From contig DAISIL010000029.1 of NCBI GenBank assembly GCA_036822015.1, positions 1-38,827 of the forward strand: a DNA stretch of 38,827 bases. The letters are read 5' to 3'. Position 1 is the first letter of the stretch. The number at the start of each line of letters is the position of its first letter. Positions 15,097 to 22,417 of this stretch are shown piece by piece. This DNA is from DAISIL01 sp036822015 (lineage in GTDB: Bacteria; Bacteroidota; Bacteroidia; Cytophagales; Bernardetiaceae). The position numbers and the translations under genes were made by a program. The notes beneath the pieces were generated by a model. That model was not told the origin of the DNA. It ran no database searches and worked only from the letters and a program-made list of their open reading frames with translations.

Positions 15097-17127
15097 TTAA
15101 AGCCCTTTGAGATACGCTTTGTAGGGGCTTTGCGTGGGCAGGGCGGCCAGTAGTTCTTCTCGGAGTGCCTCTGCCTGGGTGGTTTCCTGCTCTCGGAGGA
15201 GTTGCTGCAAATGGGTGAGTTTCTGATCCATGAGCGGCGAAATCTCCATGACATCATTGAAAAGCCGCACCATGACCTGCGTAACGGTCCAGGCCCATAT
15301 CTGTCCATGCTGCACGAAGGGTTCTACCTTAATGCCGTTCTCTTCTTTGCGTAGGAGCAAGATGTCGTTGTGGGGCATGGCCTGGATTACGAAGGGGTTT
15401 TGGGTGGCTGCAATGATTTGCGCCTGTGGAAACAAGCGTGCCAGGCTCAGATAAAAGGCGCGCTGCCAGACCAAAGGCATCCATACATCAAGTTCATCGA
15501 AAAGCATCAAGGCTTTTACCGTTTCGGGTTTGGTTAAGTCATAGCCAAAGCGATGCAGATGCGAGGCCATATCGAGCAAATACCCGAAGACAATCCGAAA
15601 ATTGCGCGGCATGTCCTGGGTGCGTATTCGCCCGATTGCCGTCCGAAAATAAAAGTATTTGCGGTCAAAGTCCTCCAAAGCAACTCCCTCTCCGGCCTCT
15701 GCCAGGATGGGATTGAGCAGGTCTCGGATATGGTCAAATTGTTCGGTAACAAGATAAAACGTTTCTTTATCTTTGAGTGTCAAGAGAAAAGAACTATCCC
15801 CGAAGAGCGTTGCGATGGGAGAAAAGGTTTTGTGGCTACCTTTGAGCGTGCTTCCGCGCCCAAGTCCATAGCCCAAAACTGGAAACTGCGCCCGGAACTG
15901 CTCGTAATAGGATCGGTGTTGCTGGCACGTAAGTCCATCCTGGGCGTTGGCCCGAAACGTGAACCTGCCTTGCCCCTGGGCGTGTTGGAGGAGGAGACGG
16001 ATGCGTCCTTCTTCGTGGGGCTGACGCAAGAGATGCGCCCATTTGTAGTCGGTGGGCGGAGCAGGTAGCCCCGTCAAGACAAGGGACAAAAACTGTAAGA
16101 TCGTGCTTTTGCCCGTCCCGCTCGTACCTACGAGTAGATGCAGGTTTTGTGTGGGATCAAAAGTGAGATCAATTTGATCGAAACATTTGATGTGCTGGAT
16201 GGTCAGTCCGGCGATGCGGGCATCACTTACCTGACTGGTTTTTAGTATATTAGTTGCAGTTACTCTGCTTTTGGGTAACTGCGCCGTTTGAGCGGCAAAG
16301 AGTTGGAAGGCGTTGCGCAAGATACGGTGATCTTTTAAGCGCGTCATCGACTCACAAAAAAAATACTCGAAATTGGTGAGCATGTTTTGTCCGAGCAACG
16401 AGAACTCAGCATCCGGCTGGGCTGCCGCCACCAACTCCTCAAAAGGTCGAACAAAGAACTCCTCCATACTACCGGCATCAGGGGTCGTATCGACATATAC
16501 TTTCTTGTAATTTTTGACCTGCTCGGAAAGCAGTCTTTGAAAGTAGCGAATTTTATTTTTTCTTTCCACCACCACCTGCCCAAAGTTGAGGGTATAATGG
16601 GCAATGCTAGCCAAGCCCCTTGGGTGCTGCTCTGTGGCGTGTATGATGCCGTCCCGATCAAAATAAAAAAACTCCTCTGGCTGATCGTACTCGGGATGGA
16701 TCAAGAGCGGCTCCTCGGCCAGCAATGTATCCGATCCTGCCCGCCACTCGTAGCGGTTGTCGGGGGGGAGCAGGACACGCTGCTCCTCACGGCGCAACGG
16801 AAAACCCGCCTGCCGAAACAGCGTGCTATCATCACTGACCGGAAAGAGATTGCTCCACTCAAAGCACAACCAATAGTAGGGGCGCGTAGGACGATAATGG
16901 GCAATGAAGACGGTCGAGTCCGAGAGCGAAATCTTGCGCTCTGTCAGGGCGCATTTGCCTTGATAGACCTCTAGCAGTGCCTCCAATAACTCCCTGTGCA
17001 TCAGAATATCCAGACGAGGAAAACCCAAGACCTGTCCCGCTTTCAGGACTTGCAGGATGGCCGCGTGGGCATGGGCCGAGCGCAGGATGGCCGGTGGATG
17101 GTCATGGTCTTTTTGCACCCGAATCAT
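15097..17127 (-). CDS. HNH-like/AAA ATPase fusion protein, Septu/retron-type architecture
   Basis: 676-residue protein in two parts. Residues about 54-200 read like the HNH nuclease of Septu (PtuB) and retron systems: YQGKCALTE, IAHYRP (His77), FEWSNLFP (Asn93), then LLIHPEYDQPEEFFYFDRDG and a TLNFG..ERK tail. Compared with the usual C-x-x-C...EHFRP...W-x-NL-x-x-C-x-x-CN pattern, Cys59 and His77 remain, but the second Cys is Thr62, the second Cys pair is absent (VSDDST) and the late HNH His is Phe. Residues about 300-610 are an SMC/AAA-type ATPase: Walker A VGTSGTGKST (333-342) and Walker B ALMLFDELD (539-547), then IIAATQNPFV where many relatives have a His. No LSGGQ-like signature is obvious. 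The ATG overlaps the gldC stop (ATGA). Function is unknown. Confidence 0.7.
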   Translation of the reverse strand: MIRVQKDHDHPPAILRSAHAHAAILQVLKAGQVLGFPRLDILMHRELLEALLEVYQGKCALTERKISLSDSTVFIAHYRPTRPYYWLCFEWSNLFPVSDDSTLFRQAGFPLRREEQRVLLPPDNRYEWRAGSDTLLAEEPLLIHPEYDQPEEFFYFDRDGIIHATEQHPRGLASIAHYTLNFGQVVVERKNKIRYFQRLLSEQVKNYKKVYVDTTPDAGSMEEFFVRPFEELVAAAQPDAEFSLLGQNMLTNFEYFFCESMTRLKDHRILRNAFQLFAAQTAQLPKSRVTATNILKTSQVSDARIAGLTIQHIKCFDQIDLTFDPTQNLHLLVGTSGTGKSTILQFLSLVLTGLPAPPTDYKWAHLLRQPHEEGRIRLLLQHAQGQGRFTFRANAQDGLTCQQHRSYYEQFRAQFPVLGYGLGRGSTLKGSHKTFSPIATLFGDSSFLLTLKDKETFYLVTEQFDHIRDLLNPILAEAGEGVALEDFDRKYFYFRTAIGRIRTQDMPRNFRIVFGYLLDMASHLHRFGYDLTKPETVKALMLFDELDVWMPLVWQRAFYLSLARLFPQAQIIAATQNPFVIQAMPHNDILLLRKEENGIKVEPFVQHGQIWAWTVTQVMVRLFNDVMEISPLMDQKLTHLQQLLREQETTQAEALREELLAALPTQSPYKAYLKGL

Positions 17128-17480
17128 ACCGAAGGCTGGGGGCTATCGCTATTTTCTTTTTTGAGGTGTTCGACGAAAATCTCACAGAGTTCGTGCATCT
17201 TACTGGCCATGAAGTCATCGTTGGTGGCCTGCTGGATCGTATCGGCTAAGCCAAAAAGGGTATCCAGACAGAGGCGTTTCATGTCCTGCATCGGCATATC
17301 TTGTGTCCAGAGATCAATACGGAGGGTCTCCTGGCTGTTGTGATCCCAAACAGAAAGTGCCACGGCCTTGGCTTCACTTAGCCCCTCGGTGGGGGCATCG
17401 GAGGCCCGCCAAAAGATTTTGTCAATAAAATTTTTGTCATCTAGCTCAATGCTAAAACGAATATCAGATTGCTTAGCCAT
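17124..17480 (-). CDS. gldC: gliding motility protein GldC
   Basis: 118-residue cytoplasmic protein matching GldC of gliding Bacteroidota. Seen are the N-terminal strand IRFSIELDDKNFIDKIFWRASD, the core AKAVALSVWDHNSQETLRIDLWTQDMPMQDMKR, and a C-terminal helix with ATNDDFMASKMHELCEIFVEHL. In Flavobacterium gldC lies beside gldB and supports gliding, although its molecular role is unsettled. Here its neighbours are instead a SpoIIE-type phosphatase gene (26 bases upstream) and the HNH-like/AAA gene (4-base overlap downstream). Length is close to the usual 110 residues. Confidence 0.85.
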   Translation of the reverse strand: MAKQSDIRFSIELDDKNFIDKIFWRASDAPTEGLSEAKAVALSVWDHNSQETLRIDLWTQDMPMQDMKRLCLDTLFGLADTIQQATNDDFMASKMHELCEIFVEHLKKENSDSPQPSV

Positions 17481-17506
17481 AAAGAAATTTAATTGTTGAA
17501 AACTTT

Positions 17507-20149
17507 TTAGACTTCTACGCCGATCAAGAGAATGTCATCGACTTGCGGATAATGTCCCTTCCAATCACTGAATGCCGTCTGGATGGCTGCTTTTTGGGCG
17601 GTCATGTTGGGTTGCTCCTGGATATGGGTCAGGAGCTGGCGCAGGCGTTTTTTGAGGAATTTGCGGTTGTTGGGGCCGCCAAACTGATCTTGTAAGCCGT
17701 CGGAAAAGAAGTACAGCCGGTCGCCCTCAAGGAGCGGAATACGGTGGCACACAAAAGACTCGCGCTTGGTATAATACATCCCCCCGACCGACAGCCGATC
17801 GCCTTTGACCTCCAGCAGCCCCTCGGGGCGTTTGGGATTGAAGATCATCAGCGGCATATGACAAGAGGAAACCGCTACCGAACGACGATCAGCGGCAAAG
17901 ACACAAAGCGTAACCTCCATGCCGTCCTGGGCCGAAGCCCCCGTGTCCTGATGCAGGATACGCACCACGCCCTCGTGCATCTGGTTCAGGATTTGGGCGG
18001 GATCGTCGAGTTTTTGTTGGGCCGTCAGATCATTGAGGAGTTGGTAACCGATCAGGCTCATAAAGCCTCCTGGCACGCCGTGTCCGGTGCAGTCGATGAG
18101 TGCCACTAGGGTTTGTCCATCGGGGTACTGATGAAAATAATAAAAATCACCGCTGACAATATCTCGGGGCAGATAAAAGATCAGATGATCCTTAAAAGCG
18201 GCCTGCATATCGGTTTGGGAGGGAAAAATGGAGGCCTGAATCCGCTTGGCATACGTGATCGAATCGGTGATCTTTCGGTTCTGGCTCGCGATCTCTTCAT
18301 AGACCTTTGCATTTTGGATGGCGATGCCTACATAAACGGCTAGGTTTCGGAGGATACTCAACTGGTAGTCGCTGTATGCTTCGCGCTCGTAGCTTTGTAC
18401 GGTCAAGACCCCGATAGGTTTTTCGTTGGCGATCAGGGGAAGATAAACGACGGATAGGGGCAGGGCTTGCTGGGTTTGGGAGGGGTCAATATTTAGGTAC
18501 TTAGGTGCCTCTTTTTCAAAGTTTTGGATGATGATTTCCTCGCGGTTTTGGAGGGCGCGCACCGAAAGCAGGGCTTGCTCGGAGGTATCGTCGTAGTAGT
18601 AAGGCGGGAGCTTTTCGCCGTTTTCGATGGAAGCCGGAAAGAACAACCGCCGCTGCTCGGGTTCGTGTACGCCCAGGGCAAAGATGCTGGCATCCATCAG
18701 GGCGTTTACGTCTTGATAAACCTCCTGGCTGATAGCGGAGATGGAGAGCTTGGAGGTTAGGTTTCGCCCGATTTTTCCGAGCAAATCCATGTTGCGATTG
18801 ACGCGCTCGAGGTCGTTTTTTTGGCGTTGGATGCGTCTGGCATTGCGATAAAAAAAGAAGGCAATCAATCCAAAAAAGACAACCAGGCTAGAAACAAGCA
18901 GCAGTCGTCGCTGAAAGGCGGCCCGCTCGGCCGATGTCCGTTCGAGTTCCTCTTCGGTTTCTTGCATCATGTTATTGACTTGCCGGAGGAGTTCGCGGGT
19001 GCGCTCCTGGGCTTTGGCGAAGGCTGTTTCGTTCTCGCGTAGGGCGGTGCGGAGCCGGTTGATCTCCAGGCGGAGTTGCTGTACCTGCTCGGGGGTCATG
19101 GCATCGGTATCTCGGAGTTGGGCGGCTAGGCGTTCGATTTTGGCACTGATGCGGGCCCCATTGACGGCCAGTTGTTTCTTTTCATCTTCGATGATGTCGA
19201 GGGTCTGATTGATCTGCAAGTTGTAATATTTGGCTACATCGTTGGCACTGCTGGTATCGCGCTCCACCAACAAATCACCCAAAATACTCTCCACGACAAG
19301 TTTCCACCGCTTATCGCCCAGCCTTATTAAGTCGGCCAAAGTATCTCCTGCATTGAAGTTAAATGCGTTCGGATTTACAGAATCTTTTCCGCTTAGGCTT
19401 TCGAGGGGGATGTTGAAGTAGCCCGATTTGTTCGTTTTGTACACATCGCCCCCATAGACAATCACATAACTCGTCAGGGGAGTGGTTCGGGAGCTGTCCA
19501 CGACTTGCACCTGCACAAAAGCGCTCTCCTTTTTTTCGGCCTCTGTGGGTGGGCGCGATAGCTGCTCAAAACCCCCTTTGGGCATCCGAATCAAAACGGA
19601 ATTGGCATCGGGGCGCAATTCCATATACTCCCCAGCTATTCGCTCATTGTTTATCAAAAAAACCATGTCAGTACTCACCTTGCGCTCCCGAGCCAACTGA
19701 ATCGAGAAGTATCCCGACTCATCCGTGATGGAGGGCTTGGTCGTATTGGACTCGGGAAAGGATACGCGCAGCCCGCTAACCCCTTGTCCCAGATGATCGA
19801 CAACTCGTCCTCGGACGTAGTACATCACCGGATACGCGCTGCTCTTAGGTGTGTAGCGCATCACGATCACCAGCAACTCATCCCGAAACTCAAAACTATC
19901 AAAGGTGTGATCGTCTTTGCTTGCCGTCAGGGTCTCGAAACTCTGATCGGAATCGAAGCGCAGGCGAAAGGTTCCCTTACCATCCGAGATCACCTGCTGG
20001 TCTGCCGTGATTCGCACCAAAGCCCCAGCCACCGGATCCCCCGAAGGCAGCACCACACGCCCACGGATATACTGCTGCCCCCAAGCCGATACCAGCGAGA
20101 GACAGACCAACCCGCAGGTAAGCCACCATTTTGTCATTGTACCCATCAT
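17507..20149 (-). CDS. SpoIIE-type PP2C phosphatase with surface-like N-terminal domains and GAF
   Basis: 880-residue membrane signalling protein. A signal peptide (to about residue 24) is followed by two carboxypeptidase-regulatory-like beta domains (IRGRVVLPSGDPVAGALVRIT at 28; VRGRVVDHLGQGVSGLRVSF at 112), a third beta region (about 210-250), a coiled coil (about 315-415), one membrane helix (about 416-434), a GAF domain (about 465-620) and a C-terminal SpoIIE phosphatase domain (about 655-880). The phosphatase metal motifs are SGDFYYF (666-672), DCTGHGVPGG (687-696), FSDGLQDQFGG and VDDILLIGV. Such enzymes dephosphorylate anti-anti-sigma-like partners. The sensor part faces the periplasm. 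Of the clustered starts (MMGTM) the first ATG is used. It heads the operon with gldC. Confidence 0.88.
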   Translation of the reverse strand: MMGTMTKWWLTCGLVCLSLVSAWGQQYIRGRVVLPSGDPVAGALVRITADQQVISDGKGTFRLRFDSDQSFETLTASKDDHTFDSFEFRDELLVIVMRYTPKSSAYPVMYYVRGRVVDHLGQGVSGLRVSFPESNTTKPSITDESGYFSIQLARERKVSTDMVFLINNERIAGEYMELRPDANSVLIRMPKGGFEQLSRPPTEAEKKESAFVQVQVVDSSRTTPLTSYVIVYGGDVYKTNKSGYFNIPLESLSGKDSVNPNAFNFNAGDTLADLIRLGDKRWKLVVESILGDLLVERDTSSANDVAKYYNLQINQTLDIIEDEKKQLAVNGARISAKIERLAAQLRDTDAMTPEQVQQLRLEINRLRTALRENETAFAKAQERTRELLRQVNNMMQETEEELERTSAERAAFQRRLLLVSSLVVFFGLIAFFFYRNARRIQRQKNDLERVNRNMDLLGKIGRNLTSKLSISAISQEVYQDVNALMDASIFALGVHEPEQRRLFFPASIENGEKLPPYYYDDTSEQALLSVRALQNREEIIIQNFEKEAPKYLNIDPSQTQQALPLSVVYLPLIANEKPIGVLTVQSYEREAYSDYQLSILRNLAVYVGIAIQNAKVYEEIASQNRKITDSITYAKRIQASIFPSQTDMQAAFKDHLIFYLPRDIVSGDFYYFHQYPDGQTLVALIDCTGHGVPGGFMSLIGYQLLNDLTAQQKLDDPAQILNQMHEGVVRILHQDTGASAQDGMEVTLCVFAADRRSVAVSSCHMPLMIFNPKRPEGLLEVKGDRLSVGGMYYTKRESFVCHRIPLLEGDRLYFFSDGLQDQFGGPNNRKFLKKRLRQLLTHIQEQPNMTAQKAAIQTAFSDWKGHYPQVDDILLIGVEV

Positions 20150-20183
20150 AACCTTTGACCTGCCGATACAATATTCTATTGGA

Positions 20184-20208
20184 CAAATATACTATTCTTT
20201 CAGAAAGA
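20184..20208 (-). promoter_or_regulatory. promoter and odd palindrome upstream of the SpoIIE-GAF gene
   Basis: The minus strand has TATATTTG (20184-20191), an exact -7 match, 34 bases before the ATG. Four bases further upstream is the palindrome TCTTTC-A-GAAAGA (20196-20208), placed between the -7 and -33 positions, where an activator or repressor could bind. No -33 TTTG is evident. Confidence 0.45.
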
Positions 20209-20439
20209 TCACCCCAAAAAAGATATTTTTTCTGGATATGAAGGGAAAATAAAGTTACTCAAAATCGCTCATCGAACAATCTTCAACATTCATCTAATCC
20301 ATCTCCATACTCACCGAAAACGGGCAAAAGCGCGTGTTTTTAGGCGTTCATTTTGCACAAAGATTACCAAAGACATTAAAGACGTAATCGCTTCATGTAC
20401 TTAATGTTCTTAGTTTTTAGGATAGGAGAATTGAAATAG

Positions 20440-20472
20440 GTTATCGAGTTATCTTGATAACTTATTTTTTTT
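20440..20472 (+). repeat. GTTATC repeats forming a hairpin before a T run
   Basis: GTTATC occurs at 20440-20445 and 20448-20453 and its inverse GATAAC at 20456-20461, followed by TTATTTTTTTT. The outer pair can form a 6-base stem with a 10-base loop. It could act as a weak terminator or as a protein-binding site. Confidence 0.4.
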
Positions 20473-20502
20473 AAAACATTTTTGGTTTAATTGTTGGGAT
20501 AG

Positions 20503-20540
20503 AAAGACCGCCCTTATGTTAGGGGTTGGTCTTTTTTTTT
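20503..20540 (+). terminator. orphan intrinsic terminator or attenuator
   Basis: AAAGACC (20503-20509) pairs with GGTCTTT (20528-20534), with an inner CCCT/AGGG stem, and ends in a run of nine T (20532-20540). It is a textbook plus-strand terminator, yet the nearest upstream plus-strand gene ends at 11937. It lies 107 bases before the Hsp20-like gene. Confidence 0.75.
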
Positions 20541-20596
20541 GTCGCTTTTGTCAGGCACATCTCTCGATTCCTGCCAGTATGTCTGCATATTCGTCG

Positions 20597-20640
20597 TGGT
20601 ATATCCTTTGTTTATATCTTAGTACATCAACGATATACCA
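20597..20640. repeat. 9-base inverted repeat upstream of the Hsp20-like gene
   Basis: TGGTATATC (20597-20605) is perfectly inverted as GATATACCA (20632-20640), with a 26-base spacer that holds the candidate -7 sequences ATCCTTTG and TATCTTAG. The right arm ends 6 bases before the ATG at 20647, over the ribosome entry region. It may be an operator pair, or an RNA stem that hides the start codon, as in heat-shock RNA thermometers. Confidence 0.45.
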
Positions 20641-20646
20641 GGGCTT

Positions 20647-21030
20647 ATGAAAACGCAAAGAAATATTTTTGGAGATTTTATCGGCCGCCTCGATACCTTA
20701 AACACCATACAAGCCGGCGTAAGTGCTACCCGCTGGTGGAAAAAAGACCACAAAAAAGGCATCGAGCTTGTCTTTGAGACCCCAGGGCTATCCCCCTCAG
20801 CTTATCAAGTCGAAATACAAGGACATGGGCTGGCGGTCTATACTGTCCTGGATGCCGAGCCTGAGCAAAATCAGTATATCGTTCCTGCGTTCTTTCAGAA
20901 ATTTCCACTTTCACACCGCACCGACACCGACAACATCCGTGCGCGTATCCAGGGTAAATCCCTGCACGTCTTTTTGCCCTACAAAACCGATCTACCCGAA
21001 CGCTATCCCATCCCGATAGATCAAGGCTAA
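20647..21030 (+). CDS. Hsp20/alpha-crystallin-like small protein
   Basis: 127-residue protein with the outline of a divergent small heat-shock protein. A short N-terminal arm is followed by the sandwich strands GIELVFETPGLSPSAYQVEIQGHGLAVY, then a central FFQKFPLSHRTDTDNIRARIQGKSLHVFLPYK, where sHSPs have a F-x-L-P-x-x-[VI]-D-x-x-x-I-x-A-x-x-x-x-G-x-L-x-[IV]-x-[LI]-P-K pattern. A short Pro-rich tail (ERYPIPID) resembles the I-x-[IV] tail motif. The match is real but weak. The alternative is an unrelated CS-domain-like protein. It is convergent with the thioesterase gene, with only 4 bases between them. Confidence 0.6.
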   Translation: MKTQRNIFGDFIGRLDTLNTIQAGVSATRWWKKDHKKGIELVFETPGLSPSAYQVEIQGHGLAVYTVLDAEPEQNQYIVPAFFQKFPLSHRTDTDNIRARIQGKSLHVFLPYKTDLPERYPIPIDQG

Positions 21031-21034
21031 CCCG

Positions 21035-21463
21035 CTATTCTCCCGATGTCATAGTGGATAAGACCTCCCGAATGGCATTGGGTATCGGAACGGCTTTTTG
21101 GGTGCGGGCATCCATGAGTACCAGCGTAACCTGCGCTTTAGCCACAGGGGTTTCTTTGCCCGCCAGGCTTACCATCTGCTCAAAAACAGCACTGCTGCCT
21201 CCCAGCTTGAGGATGCGGGTATCAATATTTAGCACATCACCAATCGTGGCCGGATAGAGGTAGTCAATGTTGATATTGACCACCACAAAAGCGGCATCCC
21301 TGCCCAGGTGGGCATACCAAACTTGCTCAAAACCCTCAAAAAAAGCCCACCGGGCCTCCTCCAAAAATTCGAGATAGCGGGTGTTATTGACGTGTTGAAA
21401 AAAGTCGAGGTGAAAGTTGCGTACCTTCACCTGGCTACGCGATGCTTGGGCAGTCGGGTTCAT
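21035..21463 (-). CDS. acyl-CoA thioesterase of the 4HBT/YbgC family
   Basis: 142-residue hotdog-fold thioesterase. The signature VRNFHLDFFQHVNNTRYLEFLEEAR contains the catalytic Asp (Asp20) and the HVNN turn of the 4-hydroxybenzoyl-CoA thioesterase/FadM-like group. The VVNINIDYLYPATIGDVLNIDTRI strand set follows in normal order. The substrate is an acyl thioester of unknown chain. The ATG overlaps the folA stop in an ATGA, so the two are translationally coupled. Confidence 0.88.
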   Translation of the reverse strand: MNPTAQASRSQVKVRNFHLDFFQHVNNTRYLEFLEEARWAFFEGFEQVWYAHLGRDAAFVVVNINIDYLYPATIGDVLNIDTRILKLGGSSAVFEQMVSLAGKETPVAKAQVTLVLMDARTQKAVPIPNAIREVLSTMTSGE

Positions 21464-21960
21464 AGGTTTTTTTTGGTGTAATCAATAAAACTGTAAGCAA
21501 AAGACTGTTGGGCATCCGCGGGGAAGTCCTCTCGGGCTTCAAGGGCCCACTTTTGCGCATCAATGACCGGAAAAAAAGTGTCGCCTTCGATGTGAGCATG
21601 GATTTGTGTGAGATAGAGCTTATCTGCCCAGTCGAGCGTTTGAGCAAAGACCTCCCCGCCTCCCAGGACAAACAACTGCTCCGCCCCACTCTCCCGTGCC
21701 AGGACGATACCAGCCTCGGGCGTATGGACGCGATGTACCCCCTCGGGTACGGGAAAATCGGGATTTTGGGTCAGGACAACAGAGGTGCGCCCCGGCAAAA
21801 CCCGACCGATGGAGACAAAGGTCTTGCGGCCCATCAGGAGGTAATGCCCCATCGTCAGGCGACGAAACCGCTTTAAATCAGCGGGCAAATGCCAGGGTAG
21901 GGCGTTGTCTTTTCCGATGACGCGGTTGGTACTTTGCGCCACGATAAGATTGATTTGCAT
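21460..21960 (-). CDS. folA: dihydrofolate reductase
   Basis: 166-residue dihydrofolate reductase, which makes tetrahydrofolate with NADPH. The N-terminus INLIVAQSTNRVIGKDNALPWHLPADLKRFR has the substrate-binding Asp28 in the LP-x-D-L-K motif. GRKTFVSIGRVLPGRTSVVLT is the NADPH phosphate-binding loop, and FVLGGGEVFAQTL is the glycine-rich nucleotide segment. I start at MQINLIV (ATG at 21960). The longer upstream frame overlaps the promoter and the RNase P RNA promoter. The ATG lies seven bases after TATCTTTG, so the leader is only a few bases long. Confidence 0.95.
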   Translation of the reverse strand: MQINLIVAQSTNRVIGKDNALPWHLPADLKRFRRLTMGHYLLMGRKTFVSIGRVLPGRTSVVLTQNPDFPVPEGVHRVHTPEAGIVLARESGAEQLFVLGGGEVFAQTLDWADKLYLTQIHAHIEGDTFFPVIDAQKWALEAREDFPADAQQSFAYSFIDYTKKNL

Positions 21961-21967
21961 AGGAAAG

Positions 21968-21975
21968 CAAAGATA
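21968..21975 (-). promoter_or_regulatory. -7 element of folA
   Basis: The minus strand reads TATCTTTG, seven bases before the folA ATG. It is back to back with the rnpB promoter, 21 bases away. Confidence 0.5.
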
Positions 21976-21996
21976 GGAAAAAAGCCATAAAGGCAG

Positions 21997-22004
21997 TACC
22001 TTTG
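21997..22004 (+). promoter_or_regulatory. -7 element of rnpB
   Basis: TACCTTTG is an exact TAnnTTTG match. The predicted transcription start is near 22009, which agrees with the start of the P1 helix of RNase P RNA at 22012. Confidence 0.6.
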
Positions 22005-22009
22005 TGGCT

Positions 22010-22367
22010 ACGCAAGCCATCTTACCGCTGCGGTACTTCGGTGCCGGGGAGGAAAGTCCGAGCAGCATAGGGCAGCCTACTTCCTAACGGGAAGCAAACC
22101 GATTCGCATCCGGTTTAGAGCCAGTGCAACAGAAAGGATACCGCCGCCGAGCCTGGCTCGGTGGTAAGGGTGAAATGGTGCGGTAAGAGCGCACCGCTTG
22201 TCCGGCGACGGACAGGGCGAGGTAAACCTTAGGTGCTGAAAGACCAAATAAGCCGGCAGTATAGGGCGGCCCGTCCTTTGTCGGCGGGTGGGTTGATGGA
22301 GCGGGTCAGTGATGATCCGCCTAGATAAATGGTAAGACACGACAGAACTCGGCTTATCGGCTTGCTG
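22010..22367 (+). ncRNA. rnpB: RNase P RNA, bacterial class A
   Basis: The catalytic RNA of tRNA 5' processing. The 5' and 3' ends close a P1 stem, GCAAGCC (22012-22018) with GGCTTGC (22359-22365). The conserved core is present: GAGGAAAGTCCG at 22049-22060, a GGTAAGGGTGAAATGGTGCGG region near 22162-22182, and the 3' universal block ATAAATGGTAAGAC...ACAGAA at 22325-22347. Its length of about 358 bases fits class A. The 5' end is taken from the -7 element; the 3' end could extend a few bases. A reading frame on the other strand here is an artefact. Confidence 0.95.
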
Positions 22368-22381
22368 ATGCGGGTAGCACA

Positions 22382-22411
22382 CGGGGCCAGATGCTTCGGC
22401 AAAAGGCCCCG
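22382..22411. terminator. hairpin between convergent rnpB and the glycosyltransferase gene
   Basis: CGGGGCC (22382-22388) pairs with GGCCCCG (22405-22411). It lies about 15 bases after the end of rnpB and 7 bases before the glycosyltransferase stop codon on the other strand. Neither side has a T tract, so it is at best a weak bidirectional stop or a 3' protecting stem. Confidence 0.4.
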
Positions 22412-22417
22412 CTATCC

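Larger units (their letters stand above)
20209..20596. other. gene-free spacer of about 500 bases between divergent genes
   Basis: No plausible coding frame is seen between the SpoIIE-GAF gene and the Hsp20-like gene. The stretch is AT-richer than its surroundings. It contains three GTTATC/GATAAC units spaced 8 bases apart (20440-20461) followed by a T run, and a strong plus-strand terminator hairpin at 20503-20540. Neither flanking gene is transcribed toward that terminator from within the gap, so a small RNA or an attenuated leader is possible. Confidence 0.5.
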
